The position numbers and the translations under genes were made by a program. From the NCBI GenBank assembly GCA_963576475.1, contig OY754971.1:1642501-1706500 (forward strand): a DNA stretch of 64,000 bases. The letters run 5' to 3'. Numbering within the stretch: position 1 is the stretch's first letter; each line of letters begins with the position of its first letter. Of this stretch, positions 17,768 to 47,799 are shown in pieces. The notes below the pieces were generated by a model that saw only the letters and a program-made list of their open reading frames with translations, had not been told where the DNA came from and made no database searches. The stretch comes from Molanna angustata. Taxonomy: Eukaryota; Arthropoda; Insecta; Trichoptera; Molannidae.

Positions 17768-20623
17768 ATGGGGTTAAATATTTATCTACAAAACGTACGT
17801 GGGCTTAGAAGCAAAACAGAAACATTCTTAATCAACTGTCTAAGTAACGACTTCGATATCATCTGCCTCACAGAAACATGGCTCTTGGAGAGCATCAATA
17901 GCTCGGAACTCTTTGACTCAAGATACGTTGTATTCCGTAGAGATCGTGAGTATGAAATAGTTAATCAAAAACTAGGAGGCGGAGTTCTTATTGCAGTTAG
18001 GAATGAACTCAATCCGAAACAACAATTAACATGGATATCTCACGCTGAAGACATATGGGTATCATTAAATGTAAATCCATCTCTTAAGGTCAACATTTGT
18101 TGCAGTTATCACCCACAGGGTGTAAATTACTTTGACAATATGCAATATCACTTAGACAATGCTAGTAACCTAATAAATAACTTCCCTGATGACATTTTCA
18201 TACTAACTGGAGATTACAACTTACCTCAGTTAAATTGGTCTCTTGATATCAATTCTGTCCCCATCCTACAAATAAATTCTACTACACCAGCTAGCACGCT
18301 ACTTCTTGATTTCCTTTCACTCACTGAAACTTATCAAATTAACACGCACCATAATTCAATGGGTAGAATTTTGGATTTGGTAATATCTAACTCACAGAAT
18401 GTTTCCGTCATTGAATGTGACTCTCCTCTTGTACCAGAAGATTCGCATCACAAATCCCTAATTATAAATATTAATATGGCAACTATCAAGTACATGAACC
18501 CAAATTCACGTGAAATATTTTTATTCCACAAAGCTGACTATATAAACATCAAGCATAGACTTTCTGATATAGATTGGACTACTCACTTCAATAACCTAAA
18601 TTTAGAAGATTCATTATCTCTCTTATATGATAAGCTCAATGCATTAATCGTAGAATTTGTTCCTAAAAAATATGCTTCAGCCAGCAAAAATTATCCTGCT
18701 TGGTATAGCAGACCCTTAATCAAAATAATAAAAGAGAAAACCAAATATCATACGAAATGGAAAAAATTTTCTAACCCCAGAGATTACGATAGTTTTGCCC
18801 TATTGCGATCACGTCAAAAAAACCTCACAAGATCCTGTTTCAATTTGTACGTCGCTAAAATAGAAAACTCACTCAAATCCAATCCAAAGAATATTTGGTC
18901 ATATGTTAAATCAAAACGTCCATTAAATAACTTACCTCTCACCATGCATTATAATCAATCTACTGCAAATGATGGTCCAACTATTTGTAGTAAATTCAAT
19001 GAATATTTTGCTTCTGTATTTGTTGACAGTTCTGAACAACCACCTGCAATGGATATCCCAGATTCTAACTCACAAGTATTCTTACACAAAGTCACTATCA
19101 ATCCTATTCTGGTATATAACTATCTCACAAAAATTGATACTAGCAAAGGAGCTGGTTACGATAACATTCCAGCCCATTTAATAAAACAATGTGCCAATGA
19201 ATTATGTCATCCATTATACTTAATTTTCCAAAGATCCCTTAATGAGGGTCATTTCCCAAGTATGTGGAAAAAAGCCCTTATAACACCAATACACAAAACT
19301 GGAGACAATTCAAACATCGAAAATTATAGACCAATCTCGAAATTGTGTATTTTCAGTAAATTATTTGAAAAAATCATTATAGATCAAATTAATCCTGAAA
19401 TAAGAACATCTTTAACTATTAAACAACATGGATTCCTTAGTAAAAGATCAGTGGAAACCAATTTATTAGAATTTACCGACCATTCATTTTCTGCCTTACT
19501 CGAAAATAACCAGTTAGATACAATATACCTAGATTTTGCCAAAGCGTTCGACAAAATTAACCACAATATTCTGTGTTTTAAATTATGGAACTTTGGCATA
19601 CGTGGCGATCTGTACAGATGGATAAAGTCCTATATAACAAATAGATCACAAGCAGTAGCCGCCAAAGGTTTCCAATCGTGTTTTGTTCCAATTCCCTCCG
19701 GAGTACCGCAGGGTTCTCACCTGGGTCCCTTGCTTTTCCTGATCTACATTAACGACATAACACAATGCATAGCTACCTCTGAAATAATTCTTTTTGCCGA
19801 CGACAGTAAATTATATAAACAAATCTCATCTACACATGACTCCTCACTGCTACAACAGGATTTAAATAACCTTTTTCGCTACTGTGAAAAAAATCAATTA
19901 TATATAAATATAAATAAATGTTTCTCAATGAGTTTCAGTAGAAGCAGAAATGTAATTAAATTTCACTACACTATTAATAATAATATATTGTCGCAAAAAC
20001 TCGAAGCGAGAGACCTAGGCGTTATCCTTGATAACAAACTATCATTTATTCCTCATATTGATTCTGTCGTAAATAAAAGCTACAGAAACTTGGGTTTCAT
20101 ACAAAGAATAACCAAATCCTTCAAAGAAACAACCTCGCTAGTTCTCCTATTTAATGCCTTCGTTAGAAGTCATTCGGAGTTTGCATCAACCGTATGGAGC
20201 CCTAGTTACAATATTCACATCGATAGAATTGAGAGGATTCAGAGAAGGTTTGTTAAAACGCTTAATTTTAGAAAAAAAATTTACCGCCATGATTATGACC
20301 AATCTTTAAAATTACATGGGTTTATATCACTTGAAAAAAGAAGAAAGATATCCGATGTCTATCTGCTTTATAAAATACTTAATAACCTTGTAGACAGCTC
20401 TTACCTACTCCAAAAAATTTCTTTCAACTGCCCCATGAAAACAACACGCCAAAATCACCTTTTCTATACACCATACTGCAGAACAAATTACGCACAGAAT
20501 AATTATGTCAACAGATGCTTAAATTATTACAATAGTCTTGACCCCCAACCTGATATATTTAACTCCACACAGACATCGATGAAACGCCAATTACGCGCAG
20601 TTATTGGTAATATTACTGGTTAA
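17768..20623 (+). CDS. LINE-B ORF2: endonuclease-reverse transcriptase
   Basis: 951 codons, uninterrupted. The endonuclease occupies about residues 1-235 (LQNVRGLRSK, CLTETWL, GDYNLPQ, LDLVIS, DSHHKSL). The RT follows: NYRPISKL, QHGFLSKRS, LDFAKAFDKI (near 588), GVPQGSHLGPLLF (near 645) and FADD in place of YADD (near 675), a usual variant. The C-terminal segment has SLEKRRKISDVYLLYKIL and a final ORF end typical of CR1/jockey elements. A 208-nt gap separates it from ORF1 and I see no overlap signal, unlike LINE-A. Intact ORF2 beside a stopped ORF1 means ORF2 may be active only with ORF1 supplied in trans. Confidence 0.9.
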   Translation: MGLNIYLQNVRGLRSKTETFLINCLSNDFDIICLTETWLLESINSSELFDSRYVVFRRDREYEIVNQKLGGGVLIAVRNELNPKQQLTWISHAEDIWVSLNVNPSLKVNICCSYHPQGVNYFDNMQYHLDNASNLINNFPDDIFILTGDYNLPQLNWSLDINSVPILQINSTTPASTLLLDFLSLTETYQINTHHNSMGRILDLVISNSQNVSVIECDSPLVPEDSHHKSLIININMATIKYMNPNSREIFLFHKADYINIKHRLSDIDWTTHFNNLNLEDSLSLLYDKLNALIVEFVPKKYASASKNYPAWYSRPLIKIIKEKTKYHTKWKKFSNPRDYDSFALLRSRQKNLTRSCFNLYVAKIENSLKSNPKNIWSYVKSKRPLNNLPLTMHYNQSTANDGPTICSKFNEYFASVFVDSSEQPPAMDIPDSNSQVFLHKVTINPILVYNYLTKIDTSKGAGYDNIPAHLIKQCANELCHPLYLIFQRSLNEGHFPSMWKKALITPIHKTGDNSNIENYRPISKLCIFSKLFEKIIIDQINPEIRTSLTIKQHGFLSKRSVETNLLEFTDHSFSALLENNQLDTIYLDFAKAFDKINHNILCFKLWNFGIRGDLYRWIKSYITNRSQAVAAKGFQSCFVPIPSGVPQGSHLGPLLFLIYINDITQCIATSEIILFADDSKLYKQISSTHDSSLLQQDLNNLFRYCEKNQLYININKCFSMSFSRSRNVIKFHYTINNNILSQKLEARDLGVILDNKLSFIPHIDSVVNKSYRNLGFIQRITKSFKETTSLVLLFNAFVRSHSEFASTVWSPSYNIHIDRIERIQRRFVKTLNFRKKIYRHDYDQSLKLHGFISLEKRRKISDVYLLYKILNNLVDSSYLLQKISFNCPMKTTRQNHLFYTPYCRTNYAQNNYVNRCLNYYNSLDPQPDIFNSTQTSMKRQLRAVIGNITG

Positions 20624-20874
20624 AAATCAAACCTACTTTCCTTAAACATTCATCCCTTCCTTATCAACGCTTTCCTATATCCATTATCCTTCCCTTTCCC
20701 CCACATACACTCACCATCTTACAATGACTACCCAACATTAATAATGTATAATAATTTAAATATGTGAAACTTTATAATTGGCTATTTATTTTGTATTCTC
20801 ATTTGAAATTAAGTATTATAAATGTATAGCTGTTAAGTTTCCAAACAAATGAAAAATAAAAAAAAAAATAAAAA

Positions 20875-21001
20875 AATATGAATAAGGAACGAAACGTTAT
20901 GTATGCATGACGGCGGTAACGGGGCGTAGGGCTCTAAGCAACGCGCCTTTGTACTGAGACAGACCAGAGTTAAATATGTCCACTATATGTGCATACCTAT
21001 T
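20875..21001. repeat. Single satellite unit right of LINE-B
   Basis: One long unit of the array (AATATGAATAAGG to GTGCATACCTATT) lies directly against the A-rich tail of LINE-B and then stops. It marks the right end of the original array, which LINE-B split. Confidence 0.95.
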
Positions 21002-21676
21002 ACCTAGTCCATGCAGTCTAGGTATAAGGAATTGCCACAGTAAAATAGCATCCGTAACCAATTAGATCGTATTGTTTAATTTTCATGTTGGATATAAACT
21101 ATTAGTTACCTTACTATAGGCCGGCCACGCTTGACTTTAGTATGACGTCATCAAAAAACTATGCGACCCGTCGTAAGTCGTATGTTTGTACATGTAATTT
21201 GGATGGCAATATGGTGACCATCATTTTGTTTACAATGGACCCAATTTTTTTATTTAACTTTGATCATCTTTCCATTTTCACTTATTACATCATTTAAAAC
21301 AATAAAGAATGTAATTATTAATTCTTACCTTACTTAACATGTCTGCGTAAGGGCAGCTATAAGGAATTGGGTCCATTCTACGCTTCCGAAGTAGTGCACT
21401 ACGTAGCCTTTGGGAAGGTTTGCAATCTGATAAATTAATAATATATTTTTTCGATCTTATAATAAGAGAAGGTGAAACACAGAATTCGGTCAAGATTGTT
21501 CTATAGTAGGGCTGCTGTGTTAATGGAGGAGTCCGAGAAGCAACTGGTTCGAGTATGTTGAAGGTTTACTGTGATTTGATGTTGCAACTGAGGACTTTAC
21601 ACAATATAAACAATTTTTCAAAAGTAAAACAGGTCATGTTAAACACATCACGTTAGTAAATATTCAATGTCATTTA
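21002..21676. other. Unassigned region after the satellite
   Basis: Mostly A+T-rich. A GC-richer patch near 21118-21180 includes TGACGTCA. On the minus strand 21322-21431 looks like an internal exon (acceptor TTATCAG, donor AAG|GTAAG), open in two frames, with no recognised domain. I do not assign it. Confidence 0.3.
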
Positions 21677-22090
21677 ATCACTGTCCTCGATATCCGGTGT
21701 GTCATCATTCGTTTCGAGCGATTTCAAAGTGACAGGTATTACTAAAAACATATAAATATTTCATCATTATTTTGAGTTATTGAAATTCTCACAATAGGTA
21801 CTTGAAAAACCGATATGATGGACAAATATTGATAGAATGAAAAGAATAGTAAGGGTAATAAATCATAATCAATTTCATTTTTATAGATGTTCAACTTATA
21901 TTTTGAATGCATTTCATATATTTTTCTTTTGACGGCATCTTTTGTAAAATTGTCAACGTCGACATATTAATTTTTATAACTCTACGTTTTTTTGGTGTTT
22001 CTAATAGAGGTGTATCACTACTCATTCTCTTTTTTATCGTGGACACATTATATTCGGTGATACCACATGCTTCTGCAGTTCTCTAAAGAG
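21677..22090 (-). pseudogene. Decayed Tc1/IS630-like transposase-derived gene fragment
   Basis: After a CTTTAG acceptor at 22084, the minus strand encodes RTAEACGITEYNVSTIKKRM, then a basic TPKKRR, then after a frameshift NFTKDAVKRKIYEMHSKYK. This is the N-terminal helix-turn-helix part common to insect DDE (IS630-like) genes. A separate acceptor at about 21743 leads to an acidic C-terminus ending DTPDIEDSD and a stop at about 21677. The catalytic DDE core is absent. The match is from memory of the family, so the identification is tentative. Confidence 0.4.
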
Positions 22091-22950
22091 TATAATTTTA
22101 TTCAATAACTGTACATATATTTTAATATTTGCACATTATTTTACGTACCTTACATGGTTTCGTAATCATTACAATAAGAATATTATAGAAATTTTGACAA
22201 AATATTTAATAAATAATAAAATATCAATGACAAATAAATGGTTGTGGTGTGTATGAAACAAATTTCATACATTCTATTTGTTAAAATAATGTTTTTGTTG
22301 TTTAAAAATACGCACTAGGACAAATTGTCACCCTATAGACGAAGATTTGAAATATTTCTTTAAAACGTCATTCACATTCACAAACGTCACGTGGTATCTT
22401 CGAAATAAGTGTATGATTTATAAAAGACGTACGTTTCAACATTTTATATGGGAGTTTGGTTTTTTCACTGCGACTTACTTTCATCTTCCGTCTTTGTTTT
22501 TTTATATACAGAGAATAAGAAATAGATACATTAAAAGCAGAAGTATTTTTGTTCGATCGACATATTTTTGCGATGAGTCATACCAAAGTCAAGATTGGCC
22601 AGCCTATAAGAGTTTTTTTTCACCGTGTTTGTACATTGAAGGACCGCACACCACTTACACACTTTAGAATTCATTTTAAATACACAAATTATCTCAGAAT
22701 TATATATTTTGACATTGGTTGCCATACAGTTGATATAGAGTTCACCAACGTGTGACCTCACCTGCAGACAATATGACACCTTATAGCATTTTGACGTGAA
22801 TGTAAATTTTTAAAAAAAAAATTTTTGTTACAAAAATTTATAAAAAAAAACACCTGTGATATTTTATCAAAATTAGTAATCTCAATACGATCATGCTCAG
22901 CAATGTTGCAGGAGGACAATACCCTCAATATAAAAATAAATAGTTCTTAC
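22091..22950. other. A+T-rich region with a possible decayed zinc-finger fragment
   Basis: On the minus strand, 22531-22690 reads KVCKWCAVLQCTNTVKKNS, resembling the start of a THAP-like KWC-x-VPxCxNT finger, but the expected downstream His/Cys pair is lost to stops. Otherwise nothing is recognised. This would be intron 6 of the Argonaute gene if that gene continues leftward. Confidence 0.3.
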
Positions 22951-42072
<19,122 letters not shown>

Positions 42073-42469
42073 CTAAAATTACATAAATGATTACTGTCAC
42101 TGAACAAGTCTTTTCTGCGTTTATTAGAGGGTTGCAAGTGCAATGTGAAAAGCTACAGTTATTATTATGTATAATCAATTTATTAGTAGTGTGAGGTTGA
42201 CCTCTCTTATCAGTGCTAAATGTGATGTAGTTTTTTTTTATGTTTAACACTACAGTGTGCTGACATGGGTGACATGTGTCACCCACTGTGTAAAATTGAT
42301 AAACAATTTCTGAACGCACCGCGCTACAATGCTGTTCTCTTCGGTATTCCTCATGAATGAAACATACTTCCTGGCAGTAGCGCGATAGTCATCACAGCAC
42401 ATCTACAGCTGCGCAGTACAGCTACGAAATTCTTGGGTGACGTATGTCACCCGCGCGAGCTCTCAAGAA
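42073..42469. other. Region upstream of the AGO2 exon with paired palindromes
   Basis: GGGTGACATGTGTCACCC (about 42268) and GGGTGACGTATGTCACCC (about 42436) are two 18-bp palindromes 168 bp apart, in a stretch otherwise without ORFs. They may be ends of a small element or binding sites. The missing AGO2 first exon could lie to the right. Confidence 0.5.
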
Positions 42470-43281
42470 TCTCAATTTTCTGAGTCTATACTTATAAACC
42501 TTGAATGTTACGGGATCAAAGATACAGAAAATATTTTTTTCCCATCTAGAAAACCGCCAGCAATATGTTAAAGTTAATAATATCAGATCGCAGACAGCAA
42601 CGATAAGCTGTGGAGTTCCTTGGGGATCTGTGCTTGGATCACTTTTGTTTCTAATATACATTAATGACTTTCCTAACTGCACTAATATGAATTCTAAAAT
42701 CATAATGTTTTCTAACGATACTTCACTAGTTCTTAAAGGTAAAAAAAATAATGTGGATAATGCTTTACAATCAATATTTTATAACAATTTTTAAGGACTG
42801 GTTTTACGATAACTCCTTAGTTTTAAATATGACAAAAACAAATGCTGTGAGCTTCTCTCTTGGAAAGTCAGATGCTTAAGACATTTAATTTCAACTGTCC
42901 TTTCTGAAAGAGTGTGAGTGGTTGATGAAACTATTTATTTGGCAGTGACAGTCGATAAGAAATTACGATGGAATAATCACATAGACCAATTATCTGAGAC
43001 TAAACTCAGCAATATATGCTATAAAAAAAGTGAAAGATATCTGTGTAAAAGACACAATCAAGTTGGTATACCATGCAAACTTCCATTCCACCATGTAATA
43101 TGGTATATTACTATGGGAATAGGTTTGGGATCAGGTTGTGTTTGTCCTGCAGAAGCGAGCACTTAGGGCACTGCCTAGAGACTCGTGCAGAACAGTTTTT
43201 AGAGAACAGGGTATTTTAACTATGCCCTGTGAATTTGCCCTCGAATGTTTTCTGTATGCACATAGAAACTTGTATTAAATT
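42470..43281 (+). pseudogene. Decayed LINE RT fragment
   Basis: Frameshifted RT pieces: RQQYVKVNNI, GVPWGSVLGSLLFLIYINDF (VPQG changed to VPWG), FSNDTSLVL (catalytic FADD changed to FSND), then VDKKLRWNNHIDQL. It resumes beyond the DNA transposon ending at 44702 with NYHEYNTRKKELIHPPGHR. CR1/jockey-like. Confidence 0.7.
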
Positions 43282-44702
43282 CCCTGTACATGGTCAAATT
43301 ATTTGACAAATTTTTGAATGACAAACGTGTTTGTCAAATTTTAAGAGAGTGTTTTTGATGGAAATTTTGATTGACGGTGTGTTTGACAAACCTGTTTGAT
43401 AGTGTGCTACTGTGTTTGTCAAATAAGATTTCAGTTATCGCCTTGAAATCATGGAGAACACAACTGCGATGAAATAAAAATAATTTCTTTTGCAATTTAT
43501 CTCTGTATATCGCGACATGCCGATGCTGTGGAGAATAAAATCAAAGGACAACATGGATTAAAACGAGAGAATCAATGCAATTAAAAAAAATGACGCAATT
43601 ATTGAAAGTGTCTCGCTGGAACATTACTGAAGAAGATGTTAAAAAATAATATTTTATGAACAACTTTCAACCGTGAAAAAATGGATGCTTTCTGGATTTG
43701 GTACTGATGAACTGTATGTACCTTCATTATGGTACTACAAAGAACTTGAGTTTCTGCAAGACAAAGTGGAGGAAGAATCGGGAATCAGCTCAATAACAGG
43801 ACAAAAGATAAATAGTAGATAATGATTATTTTATTTTAATTCTTACAAGTACAACATATACAGTTACCTACTCTAAACATTTGTAATTTATATACAAATA
43901 GGTACAACATAATATTTTAATTCTTACAAGTACAACATATACAGTTACGTACTCTAAACATTTGTAATTTATATACAAATAGGTACAACATAATATTTTA
44001 ATTCTTACAAGTACAACATATACAGTTACGTACTCTAAACATTTGTAATTTATATACAAATAGGTACAACATAATATTTTAATTCTTACAAGTACAACAT
44101 ATACAGTTACGTACTCTAAACATTTGTAATTTATATACAAATAGGTACAACATAATATTTTAATTCTTACAAGTACAACATATACAGTTACGTACTCTAA
44201 ACATTTGTAATTTATATACAAATAGGTACAACATAATATTTTAATTCTTACAAGTACAACATATACAGTTACGTACTCTAAACATTTGTAATTTATATAC
44301 AAATAGGTACAACATAATATTTTAATTTTTACAAGTACTTGTAGTCAGTTTTGCTATGCAAGGACTTAACAATGTTAATAAATCTTCAAATGTTTTATGG
44401 TCCATGCGCAGGAAATTTGCGTAGTTTGGTTCTGTGCGCACTAATTCCTGTAACAAATTTTCGTGCGTATATTTATCCCGTAACTTCAACCACTCTCTAG
44501 ACCATTGACGACCTTTTTTTCTATTGCTTCATCCATAGTGCTAGCACCAGAAGATGATAACACAAACTTATCTTCGCGGCAAGGAGAAATCCAAAACTAT
44601 GGGCAAGTTTAACAAATTTTTTTTTATCTATTGGTTTGATCGTATGTGCTTTTGTTTGATGAAAACATGAAGTTTTACAAACAAATTTGACCGTGTACAG
44701 GG
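43282..44702. mobile_element. DNA transposon remnant with CCCTGTACA terminal repeats
   Basis: The left end CCCTGTACATGGTCAAAT and the right end, reversed, CCCTGTACACGGTCAAAT, are terminal inverted repeats. Inside, about 43640-43790 reads FYEQLSTVKKWML, GFGTDELYVPSLWYYKELEF, resembling the MADF-domain DNA-binding proteins carried by some insect transposons. I find no clear target duplication. It splits a LINE fragment. Confidence 0.6.
43838..44335. repeat. 81-bp tandem repeat, about six copies
   Basis: Units begin AATTCTTACAAGTACAACAT and are almost identical. Because 81 is divisible by three, one minus-strand frame is open through the array, but this is a by-product of the period and not a gene. 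It lies inside the CCCTGTACA element. Confidence 0.95.
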
Positions 44703-45182
44703 CTCTTTTAACACTATTGAACTCAAATTATCATGAATACAATACGAGAAAAAAAGAATTGATTCATCCTCCTGGACATAGATTTAAGCAAGGTGTCAAG
44801 GAGTTTTATTTATATGAGCTTACAACTATACAACAACCTTCCAGGAAATATGAAATCACTGGATGCTTTGAGTTTCAAGAATACATCGTCTCATACACGC
44901 TCTTCTATTATTCTTACTTATAACATCACCATCCTGCCCACTTCCACAAAATAAATATCATAGATTCACCGCATTGCGTTGCATTGTGGCTCAGAGCTAG
45001 GTGATGCAAATCATTTGATCATGGAATGCGCACACATGAGAGGTACAAACTCTTTGATGGGGATGCTGAGACGGGCGGGAGTGGGGTTTCCTACCCAGCT
45101 TTCGCTTGTTCTTGCTGATCCATCATTGAGTATTGTGAGGTCTCTTGGTTGGTTTGCTCGGGAGAACTCCCTCAAGCTTTAA
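44703..45182 (+). pseudogene. LINE C-terminal remnants
   Basis: 44703-44930 continues the 42470 LINE (NYHEYNTRKKEL, HPPGHRFKQGVKEFYLYEL). 44979-45182 is from another element: CGSELGDANHLIMECAH fits the C-terminal CxxC...H...C knuckle found after RT in jockey/R1-like ORF2. It is followed by a T-rich run. Confidence 0.55.
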
Positions 45183-45412
45183 GTTCTTTTTTTTTTTATT
45201 TATTTATTCAATTTACGGTCGTTAATAAAATGATATACACAAATTTATACTTAGCTAGACATGATACTTAATACAATTGAATATAACAATAAGAATGCAA
45301 TATATTCTTGTAATTGTTAATTATTAGTTAAGTAATTTAAAATTAATTAAAAAAAACTTGAGACTGACCAAGAACGCCAAAAGGCGAAGGTCATAAAAAA
45401 AAATAAAAAAAA
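45183..45412. other. Homopolymer-rich spacer
   Basis: Poly-T and TTTATTTATTTATT at the left and A-runs at the right bracket about 200 bp without ORF, probably a reversed LINE 3' end. Confidence 0.35.
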
Positions 45413-46243
45413 AAACATCACCATCTTTCAAAATCCCATTTATGTGATCGTGCCAACTTTTTCTTGGCCGACCTCTACTTTTCGTTCCTCTTTTATCAGC
45501 CTTGTATACTTTTTTTGTCAGACGGTCATCACTCATTCTTTCTATGTGGCCGAACCACCTTAAGGCATTTATTTTCATCTTACTTACGATATTTCTTTCA
45601 ATCATACATTCTCATCTAATATCCTCATTTCTTATTCTATCATACAACGTTTTACCACACATTTGTCTTAGTGACCTCATTTCAACCACGTTAATTCTAC
45701 TTTCGTGTGTCTTCTGCCATGTCCATGTCTCACTAGCATACATTAGAGTCGGTGCGACGATACCATTGTGTACCGCGAGCTTTGCTTACCTCGAAATAAT
45801 AGGGTCAGCCATTACCGGTCTTAATGCACCATTCACTCTATTACTTGCCGTTACTCTCCTTTCAATATCTTTTTCCAAACTTCCATCACGCTGAAACATG
45901 CTTCCTAAGTATAAATATTCATCCACTTGTTCTAATTGTACATTCTCCACTCGTATCTCGCATTTTGTTCGTCTTTTGCTCTTCTCAAATACCATCACTT
46001 TAGATTTAGTTGCATTCATTCTCAATCCATTTTGCATGCATCCATCAAATACTATTTTGACCAAACATTCCAAGTCTTCCTCGCTTTCAGCCATTAATAC
46101 TTTGTCATTCGCATACATTAGATCACATACAGTAACACCTTCCAGTTTCAGCCCAATGTTCTCATTCTTTAGTGCTCTCACACAGTAGTCAATGTATAGA
46201 TTAAAGAGCCACGGTGATAGTACGCACCCTTGCTTCACTCCCA
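45413..46243 (-). pseudogene. RTE-type LINE fragment with YAND in place of YADD
   Basis: The minus strand reads GVKQGCVLSPWLFNLYIDYC, LMYANDKVLMAESEEDL, GLRMNATKSKVMVF and YLYLGSMFQRDGSLEKDIER. After frameshifts it continues LRWFGHIERMSDDR and GRPRKSWHDHINGIL. The catalytic Asp pair is changed to Asn-Asp. Same family as 2204-2896 but extending further 5'. Confidence 0.75.
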
Positions 46244-46484
46244 TATTAACATATTAATTAACTATTAACTATATATGTTTGGTTTGTCGTCCCTAAGTTT
46301 GTTATTGCATTCTTACTGCTTTTTGAATGCCATGTACCTTCCTTTTATCTTGTAAAATTGTTAATAAATTATACATGGTGCTCAGGACCCTCTACATCCT
46401 TCCAGCACTGTAATTTTTCTTTTTTTTTGCATTGTTGTTAGCTCGAGCACCAATGATTATTGATTGATCGGTATAAAGAAAATG
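46244..46484. other. Short A+T-rich spacer
   Basis: Contains AATAAATTATACATGGTGCTCAGGACC, reminiscent of a LINE 3' UTR. No ORF. Confidence 0.25.
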
Positions 46485-47345
46485 GACGCCATAATAGTGC
46501 AAGACAATGAAGACTCCGTAGAAGTAAAAATAAAAATACATCACAACAGCCAATATAACTTACTTTGCATTACTGCCACCTACGAAAACCAAAATAACCT
46601 TATTAAAAGCAATTGTATGACAGGGTAAGAAATGAGAACATAAGGAAAGAATGTAAGATGAAGAAAGATATCATTAATAGAATGAAAGTGAACACACTGA
46701 GATGGTTTGGCCACATGGGTAGAATGAATGAGGAACGCCTGACGAAGAAAATATACAATGCGGATAAGATTGGATTGAGAGGCCAGGGCCGCCCAAGAAA
46801 GAGATGGCACGACCATGTGAACGATATTCTGAAAGACGGAAATGTTAGAAGCATGTACAATAGACGAACATGTATGAGACGATGCATGAATGTTGACGAG
46901 GCGATGAATGTGTGCCAACATAGAAAGATATGGCGTTCGGTTCTCTCTGCCTACCCCGTAAGGGACATGGCGTGATGGTATGTATGTATAAAAGCAATTG
47001 AACGGACCTACGTACGGATATGGGGCGTGTACACTGAAAACAGTCTATGGATATGTTGGACAACTTCGAAAAAAAAAATACTTTCAAGGATCTTAGGGTC
47101 GGTGGGACATAGATAGGTATGGAGAATCCGGTATAATGAGCTATATATTTGTCAGGTTACCAGACTCTTCAGATGGGCCGGATACAAACACATGAGTACC
47201 AAAGAAGGTTCTAACAGGACATCTAAGAGGTAAAAGGAAAGTTGGCAGACCCAGCCCTTAGATGGGAGGATGATGTCAGGAAAGATGCAAGACAACTTCG
47301 CCAGGTGTCAGACTGGAAAACGACAGACGAAGATTGAGGGTGGTG
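46485..47345 (+). pseudogene. Decayed LINE C-terminus split by an RTE fragment
   Basis: After 47001 the frames read ERTYVRIWGVYTENSLWICW, KKKILSRILGSVG, IRYNELY, LFRWAGYKHMS and RWEDDVRKDARQLRQVSDWK with several shifts: a LINE C-terminal tail. The left part (46485-46603) is an open stretch MDAIIVQDNEDSVEVK of unknown origin. The RTE insertion at 46616-46988 sits between them. Confidence 0.45.
46616..46988 (+). pseudogene. RTE-type LINE, short 5'-truncated copy
   Basis: ORF 46613-46975 encodes VRNENIRKECKMKKDIINRM, LRWFGHMGRMNEERL, GQGRPRKRWHDHVNDIL, MNVDEAMNVCQHRKIW and SAYPVRDMA. The 3' end is GGCGTGATGG with TGTATG. The direct repeat TAAAAGCAATTG (46604-46615 and 46989-47000) is its target duplication. 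This is the cleanest recent copy of the family here. Confidence 0.85.
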
Positions 47346-47799
47346 GAGGCTAAATTTTTTATTTATTTATTTAGTACAACAGTTAAAGAAGGCCAAGGCT
47401 GTATCGCCATTTGGAAGAAGAATAAACAACTACTATGTCTTTATAAAAATTGTCTTTAATTTGGCAGCAAAAAAATATGAACTTCGTTAAAATTCACCTA
47501 TACTAAATTAATGGTGTAGTTTCCGTCAAACTTCTTGAGCCTTTTCGCCATGGATGGGGGCCCACATGACTGACTCAAGTTGTTCTCCCAAAACTACACG
47601 AACCCAAAATAAAAATAGGTATGTGAGGAAAAGCGTGCATATCTGTATTAAGCTTATGCATTTTTATCTATACATAATCAAAAACAAGCAGCTATATCTG
47701 TTAATAAAGATTGGAGAACTATTTCAAAAAATGTTTATAGCAAGTATACCTACGGATAAATCATAACGGACTCGAGTAATTAATAGTTTCATAATGAAA
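47346..47799. other. A+T-rich spacer
   Basis: Begins TTTATTTATTTATTTAG, a reversed LINE-tail look, followed by non-coding sequence. A 70-codon ORF at 47554 has no features. Confidence 0.3.

Larger units (their letters stand above)
15830..20874 (+). mobile_element. LINE-B: second non-LTR retrotransposon in the satellite
   Basis: An APE-type LINE unrelated in detail to LINE-A: 5' leader (15830-16611), ORF1 (16612-17559, one stop), ORF2 (17768-20623) and a 250-nt 3' UTR ending in an A-rich tail (AAAATAAAAAAA). The left flank is satellite up to TCCACTATA and the right flank resumes at AATATGAATAAGG, so 17 bp of the unit (TGTGCATACCTATTGTT) are missing: a target-site deletion rather than duplication. 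It belongs to the CR1/jockey superfamily by its PHD-plus-FP-like ORF1. Exact clade not assigned. Confidence 0.8.

Noticed and set aside
21322..21431. Further AGO2 exon 7
   Set aside because: It has good splice borders and a compatible phase, but the peptide (CKPSQRLRSALLRKRR) does not resemble the PAZ lead of Argonautes and another frame is equally open.
42089..42319. Extension of the AGO2 ORF upstream to 42319
   Set aside because: A good acceptor (AATTTTAG) precedes the Lys-rich start at 42072 and the upstream peptide has no Argonaute character. It is treated as intron.
43868..44302. 144-codon ORF with a perfect 27-residue repeat
   Set aside because: The 81-bp tandem unit is divisible by three, so one frame stays open by chance. 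No sign of coding use.
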